A stretch of 9,858 nt of DNA from an uncultured Microcaldota archaeon (GTDB taxonomy: Archaea > Micrarchaeota > Micrarchaeia > Anstonellales > Anstonellaceae): NCBI GenBank assembly GCA_903923795.1, contig CAIXYX010000111.1, positions 1-9,858 on the forward strand. The letters are read 5' to 3'. The notes below the pieces were generated by a model. That model searched no databases and was not told the DNA's origin. It was given only the letters and a program-made list of their open reading frames with translations. Made by a program: the position numbers and the translations under genes. This document shows, one piece after another, positions 7,227 to 9,858 of this stretch. Numbering within the stretch: position 1 is the stretch's first letter; each line of letters opens with the position of its first letter.

Positions 7227-7231
7227 AGGTG
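7227..7231 (+). promoter_or_regulatory. Shine-Dalgarno site favouring the ATG at 7238
   Basis: AGGTG ends six bases before the ATG. The GTG at 7229 is part of this match, so it is more likely ribosome-binding sequence than a start codon. The close TATA box leaves leaderless initiation at GTG as a real alternative. Confidence 0.4.
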
Positions 7232-7237
7232 TATTTT

Positions 7238-7537
7238 ATGGAACAAAAAAATCTCGTACCCCTCACATCTCATCAGATAGGCGCAAAACGCGCGGCTATC
7301 GAGAAATTCGTGCGTGATTATCCTGCCGGGGCGCATCTCCTCGAACTCGGGATGCGCGGCGGGCAGATTACCCCTATAGTGAGCCGGAAAGACAACTCGG
7401 TCATCGTATCCGTCGAGACAATCAAGTCCTACTGCGATTTCATCCGCGAGTATGGCTATGCCTACCCGAAAGATTTGTTGAATGCGTGTTTTGGCGGGCG
7501 GCAGCTCTATACTCCGCCAGAAATGACGCAGGCATAA
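7238..7537 (+). CDS. Hypothetical protein, 99 residues
   Basis: I do not recognise a family. Residues about 29-55 read HLLELGMRGGQI, then a short strand ending SVIVSVE. This loosely resembles motif I and the following acidic strand end of Rossmann-fold methyltransferases (LELG.G.G and an E about 20 residues on). The protein is far too short for a complete methyltransferase, and the similarity may be chance. The C-terminal half (about 56-99) has a helix, KSYCDFIREYGY, and a tail with Pro and Gly. There is no signal peptide or membrane segment. It has its own TATA box and is followed by a hairpin with a T-tract, so it is probably a single-gene transcript. Base composition matches its neighbours. 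An alternative start is GTG at 7229, adding three residues. Confidence 0.7.
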   Translation: MEQKNLVPLTSHQIGAKRAAIEKFVRDYPAGAHLLELGMRGGQITPIVSRKDNSVIVSVETIKSYCDFIREYGYAYPKDLLNACFGGRQLYTPPEMTQA

Positions 7538-7552
7538 TCGCGCCTCTATCTC

Positions 7553-7580
7553 CCGATCGTATGGTCGGTCTTTTATTTCT
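7553..7580 (+). terminator. Hairpin plus T-tract after the 7238 gene
   Basis: CCGATC (7553-7558) pairs with GGTCGG (7563-7568) across a GTAT loop, giving a 6-bp stem with one G-U pair. TCTTTTATTTCT follows directly. The U-rich tract is the part archaeal polymerase is known to respond to; the hairpin may help or be incidental. The site lies 16 bases after the stop codon. Confidence 0.45.
7571..7578 (+). promoter_or_regulatory. TATA-like box for the 7599 gene
   Basis: TTTTATTT is centred about 25 bases before the ATG at 7599, the spacing for a leaderless transcript. It coincides with the T-tract of the preceding terminator-like hairpin. Confidence 0.45.
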
Positions 7581-7598
7581 CCCCCTCCTGCATCCAGC

Positions 7599-8207
7599 AT
7601 GGCCGACGACGAACAGGAAAGGGCGGATGAAGAGGAAAAAGTTTCCACCAATCAGCTCTCTCCCTCCAAATCTTCCTCAACCTCTACCGAGCGCGAGCGC
7701 CCCTCCATCGCCTCGCGCGGCATCCCATCCGAGGAATCGATGTATCTTCCGCCGCACGACTCGCCCGTCATCCGCTCTTTTCAAGACGGTGGCGAGAACC
7801 CCACGCGCAATATGTGGGATTTGGAGGAAGTGGTCACCTTCGTATTTCCTCGAAAATACCAAACCGCTTATCATTCGACTGCAACAAAATTCCTTCGCCT
7901 CCTCGTGGCCAAAACAAAATTGGAGGGCGCCGAGCTCGCCGACTTCATCTCGAAAAATGACATTTCCAAGGCCACATTCTACAATCGCGTTTTGCCCCGC
8001 CTGCGAAGAGTCGGCATGATAAAAATCGAGCGTCACACCATCGTTGCGAAAGAGTCCCTGCGCAAATACCGGCCAATGACTATTCATCTCTCGAAAACAT
8101 TCGGCAACTACCTAATGAAAATCGGCGACTCATGGCTCGGCATAGTGGATGAGGCGAGAAGCAAATTCGACCAGCAGAAAAGATTGGGCCATTTCGAGGA
8201 GAAATAA
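7599..8207 (+). CDS. Winged-helix DNA-binding protein, putative regulator
   Basis: The 202 residues divide into two parts. Residues 1 to about 70 are acidic at first (DDEQERADEEEK) and then rich in Ser, Pro and charged residues, so probably disordered. Residues about 95-150 have helix-turn-helix character. A helix, KFLRLLVAKTKLEG, leads to AELADFISKNDIS, a turn, the probable recognition helix KATFYNRVLPRLRRVGMI, and a wing-like strand pair, KIERHTIVAKES. A further helical segment reaches the C-terminus and could mediate dimerisation. A transcription factor or nucleoid-type role is inferred from the fold only; the family is not identified and its target is unknown. A TATA-like box 25 bases upstream suggests a leaderless mRNA. 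The gene ends 16 bases from the end of the convergent KaiC-like ATPase gene. Confidence 0.8.
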   Translation: MADDEQERADEEEKVSTNQLSPSKSSSTSTERERPSIASRGIPSEESMYLPPHDSPVIRSFQDGGENPTRNMWDLEEVVTFVFPRKYQTAYHSTATKFLRLLVAKTKLEGAELADFISKNDISKATFYNRVLPRLRRVGMIKIERHTIVAKESLRKYRPMTIHLSKTFGNYLMKIGDSWLGIVDEARSKFDQQKRLGHFEEK

Positions 8208-8223
8208 AATTATCAAAAGAAAA

Positions 8224-9066
8224 TCAGAACCCCTTCGTCCCGAACTCCTCGAATATGTCCTCGCCCGGATAAACTTTCATCCCCACACTGGGCAAAAATT
8301 CAAATGGGCAAATCTTCTGCGAATGGTTCGTCCCCCTCATCTTCAGAATCTCGATAGCCCTAAAACGCACATTTCTCTGGCGCGGGTGGTGCAAAAGAAG
8401 CACGGCATCACTCAAATAATCCATGCCAACCGAACTCCTATCTCCGCTGGCCGCCGCCTCGCCCGACATCATCGTTGTGCAGCCCCATTTGCGCACAAGT
8501 TCAAAGAGATTACGTTGCGCCTCGCGCGCCTGATATTGGGATTCGAAAAGTATGACATAAGCTGACAAAGAGTCAATCGCAATCCTCTTTGCCCCTGTCT
8601 CGGTGATGGTGTCCCAAATAAGCCCGCCGCCCTCTTCAGCAAGTCTTTTCACTTCGTGCGGCTTGTAATTGATGATTGCCACTGCGCCCTGCTTCTCGAG
8701 CGCGTTCAAATCCCAGCCAAATGACGCCGAATGGCGTATTATCGATTCCTTTGTCTCCTCGAACGAGAGGAACACGCCCCCCTCGCCATGGTTCAGCGCG
8801 CCGTTCACCAAGAACTGCGTCATCATGGTCGTCTTGCCCGAGCCCGGCTCGCCCAAAGCCAGAACCGAACTGCCCCGCTCGAATCCGCCCTCGCACAAAT
8901 CATCCAGACCCTCTATTCCCGTCGGCACACGTTCTGACAAATCTGCCGATGGTGGCGGGGTTTGGGGCTGGCTTTGCATGGCGGCAGGGCCATTTGCCTG
9001 GGCATTCGAAATTCCCCTCATCTGCGGCGTTGCACCAGTTTTGGTCGGCGTGATAGGTTTAGCCAT
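8224..9066 (-). CDS. KaiC-like RecA-superfamily ATPase with intact catalytic motifs
   Basis: A single-domain KaiC/RadA-like protein (COG0467 type), a group implicated in signal transduction and regulation in archaea; its exact partner is unknown. Of 280 residues, the first 45 are a Pro/Gln/Ala-rich, probably disordered tail. The domain then begins with the classic VPTGIEGLDDLCEGGFERG. Walker A is GEPGSGKTT (72-80, K78), the paired catalytic glutamates lie in SFEET (E103, E104), and Walker B is RIAIDSLSA (D165). MKMRGTNHS-like sequence (LKMRGTNHSQ, 241-250) and a C-terminal PFEFLPSVGMKVYPG complete the fold. All ATPase residues are present, so nucleotide binding and hydrolysis are expected. 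The ATG at 9066 lies 27 bases from a TATA box shared with the divergent paralogue. GGGGAGG is 10 bases upstream but may lie outside a leaderless transcript. Confidence 0.9.
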   Translation of the reverse strand: MAKPITPTKTGATPQMRGISNAQANGPAAMQSQPQTPPPSADLSERVPTGIEGLDDLCEGGFERGSSVLALGEPGSGKTTMMTQFLVNGALNHGEGGVFLSFEETKESIIRHSASFGWDLNALEKQGAVAIINYKPHEVKRLAEEGGGLIWDTITETGAKRIAIDSLSAYVILFESQYQAREAQRNLFELVRKWGCTTMMSGEAAASGDRSSVGMDYLSDAVLLLHHPRQRNVRFRAIEILKMRGTNHSQKICPFEFLPSVGMKVYPGEDIFEEFGTKGF

Positions 9067-9088
9067 ATTGCCCTATCCTCCCCAAGCC

Positions 9089-9097
9089 TATAAAAAA
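9089..9097. promoter_or_regulatory. Single TATA box between two divergent KaiC-like genes
   Basis: TATAAAAAA, centred at 9093, lies 29 bases before the plus-strand ATG at 9122. It also lies 27 bases before the minus-strand ATG at 9066, read there as TTTTTTATA. No second TATA-like box is visible in the 55-base gap, so this one element probably serves both directions. Confidence 0.55.
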
Positions 9098-9121
9098 CTG
9101 CTCTAACTCTTCACTTGTCAT

Positions 9122-9858
9122 ATGGCGGACGTAATCCCACAATCATCCAGTCTCCCGAGCGCCCCCATGCCGCTCGACCCGAACCGCATGCGCACGGGAG
9201 TTCCCGGCCTCGACACGCTGCTCGGCGGCGGGCTCTCCCCCAAAACCAACCTCCTCCTCTACGGCGAGCCGATGTGCGGCAAGAAGCTTATGGCCATGCA
9301 ATACATCTATCAGGGCCTCTTGGAGGACACGCCCGGCATATTCGTGCTCACCGACTTCGGCTATGCCGAATGGCGGGCAAAAATGGCGCATTTGGGCTGG
9401 AATCTGGCGCCCTATGAGCAGAGCGGCATGCTGCAAGTAATAGACTGCTACTCGCGCCAACTCGAGCCCTCCCTCTCCGACGCCGGCGTCATCAGCTACG
9501 CCGACAGCCCGGCCGCCCTCTCCTCTATTTCCATGCACATCGCCCGCGTGCAGGATGAGCTCGTCAAATCATTTCCCCAGCACCGCTTGGCATTTCATTC
9601 GCTCTCGTCAATTTTGAAAGAGACTGATTCAGCGACTTTCTTCCGCTTCATGCAGTTCGTTGTCGGCAAATTCCGCCGCGAGGGCGCGACCGCCCTCTAT
9701 CTGATGGAGAAGGGCATGCACGACGAGAAAGATGTGAAAATGGTGGAGCATCTCATGGACGGCGTGGTGGAATTCGACGCCGGTCGTCTTCGCGTCAAAG
9801 GCTTGAACATGGCCATGGACACGTGGTATCATTATTACATCACGGACCAGGGGCTGAT
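9122..9858 (+). CDS. KaiC-like protein with degenerate ATPase motifs (3' end beyond window)
   Basis: A single KaiC/RecA-fold domain; 245 residues are visible and the gene runs off the right edge without a stop. The opening MRTGVPGLDTLLGGGLSP (23-40) is typical of the family. The P-loop reads GEPMCGKK (48-55), so the Ser/Thr that follows the P-loop lysine and coordinates Mg2+ is lysine. The glutamate pair is replaced (VLTDFG, D78/F79), and the Walker B aspartate is histidine (RLAFHSLSS, H159). The closing LMDGVVEFDAGRLRVKGLNM matches the usual end of such domains, so only a few residues may be missing. It is probably an inactive or nucleotide-sensing pseudo-ATPase, and by position may partner the intact paralogue divergent from it. 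The start codon is 29 bases from the shared TATA box. Confidence 0.87.
   Translation, partial: MADVIPQSSSLPSAPMPLDPNRMRTGVPGLDTLLGGGLSPKTNLLLYGEPMCGKKLMAMQYIYQGLLEDTPGIFVLTDFGYAEWRAKMAHLGWNLAPYEQSGMLQVIDCYSRQLEPSLSDAGVISYADSPAALSSISMHIARVQDELVKSFPQHRLAFHSLSSILKETDSATFFRFMQFVVGKFRREGATALYLMEKGMHDEKDVKMVEHLMDGVVEFDAGRLRVKGLNMAMDTWYHYYITDQGL

Noticed and set aside
9077..9083. GGGGAGG on the minus strand as a Shine-Dalgarno site for the 9066 gene
   Set aside because: With the TATA box at 9089-9097 the transcript should begin near 9066-9069, leaving this run outside the mRNA. Its 10-base spacing is also long. It may be chance or a basal-factor contact.
9143..9538. Minus-strand open frame of 131 codons
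   Set aside because: It is antisense to the degenerate KaiC-like gene, which shows clear family landmarks in the plus frame. There is no support for a second gene here.
1..9858. CRISPR array, insertion sequence, or integrated element
   Set aside because: There are no direct repeats with regular spacers, no transposase or integrase, no terminal inverted repeats, and no shift in base composition across the window. The only tandem repeats are coding heptads in the permease.

Overview
The window reads as a gene-dense archaeal chromosome segment. Ten protein genes fill it, and the gaps between them are only about 15 to 130 bases. The archaeal case rests on gene content: an ATP-dependent DNA ligase of the archaeal/eukaryal type, an archaeal-type asparaginyl-tRNA synthetase, a RibL-like FAD synthase candidate, and two KaiC/RecA-superfamily ATPases. 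It is supported by AT-rich TATA-like boxes centred about 25 to 30 bases before several start codons, which implies leaderless mRNAs. Genes inside operons instead carry Shine-Dalgarno matches (GGAGGG, GGTG). I cannot place the lineage. A small-genome DPANN-type archaeon would fit the compact layout and the many orphan extensions, but that is a guess. No RNA gene, insertion sequence, CRISPR array or gene-free stretch over 300 bases was seen.

Layout: (1) 1-1389, minus: a DNA ligase cut off at the window's left edge, with an insertion of about 100 residues in its DNA-binding domain. (2) 1493-1906, plus: an orphan 137-residue protein divergent from the ligase. (3) 5132 down to 1924, minus: a two-gene ABC exporter operon. 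Its ATPase has a Pro/Ala-rich N-terminal extension, and its ABC-2 permease has a very long coiled-coil ectodomain; the genes overlap by ATGA. (4) 5269-7170, plus: asnS followed 15 bases later by a RibL-like nucleotidyltransferase with an N-terminal extension. (5) 7238-8207, plus: a 99-residue orphan, then a winged-helix protein that probably binds DNA, separated by a hairpin plus T-tract that may act as terminator and promoter at once. (6) 8224-9066, minus, and 9122 to the right edge, plus: two divergent KaiC-like genes. The first has intact ATPase motifs. The second has lost the key residues of Walker A, Walker B and the catalytic glutamates. They face each other across 55 bases holding one TATA box that is about equally spaced from both start codons.

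The best candidate for a little-described system is this divergent active/inactive KaiC-like pair, perhaps with the convergent winged-helix gene beside it. The ligase insertion and the coiled-coil exporter are the next most interesting. The remaining genes are recognisable housekeeping functions or unrecognised small proteins.
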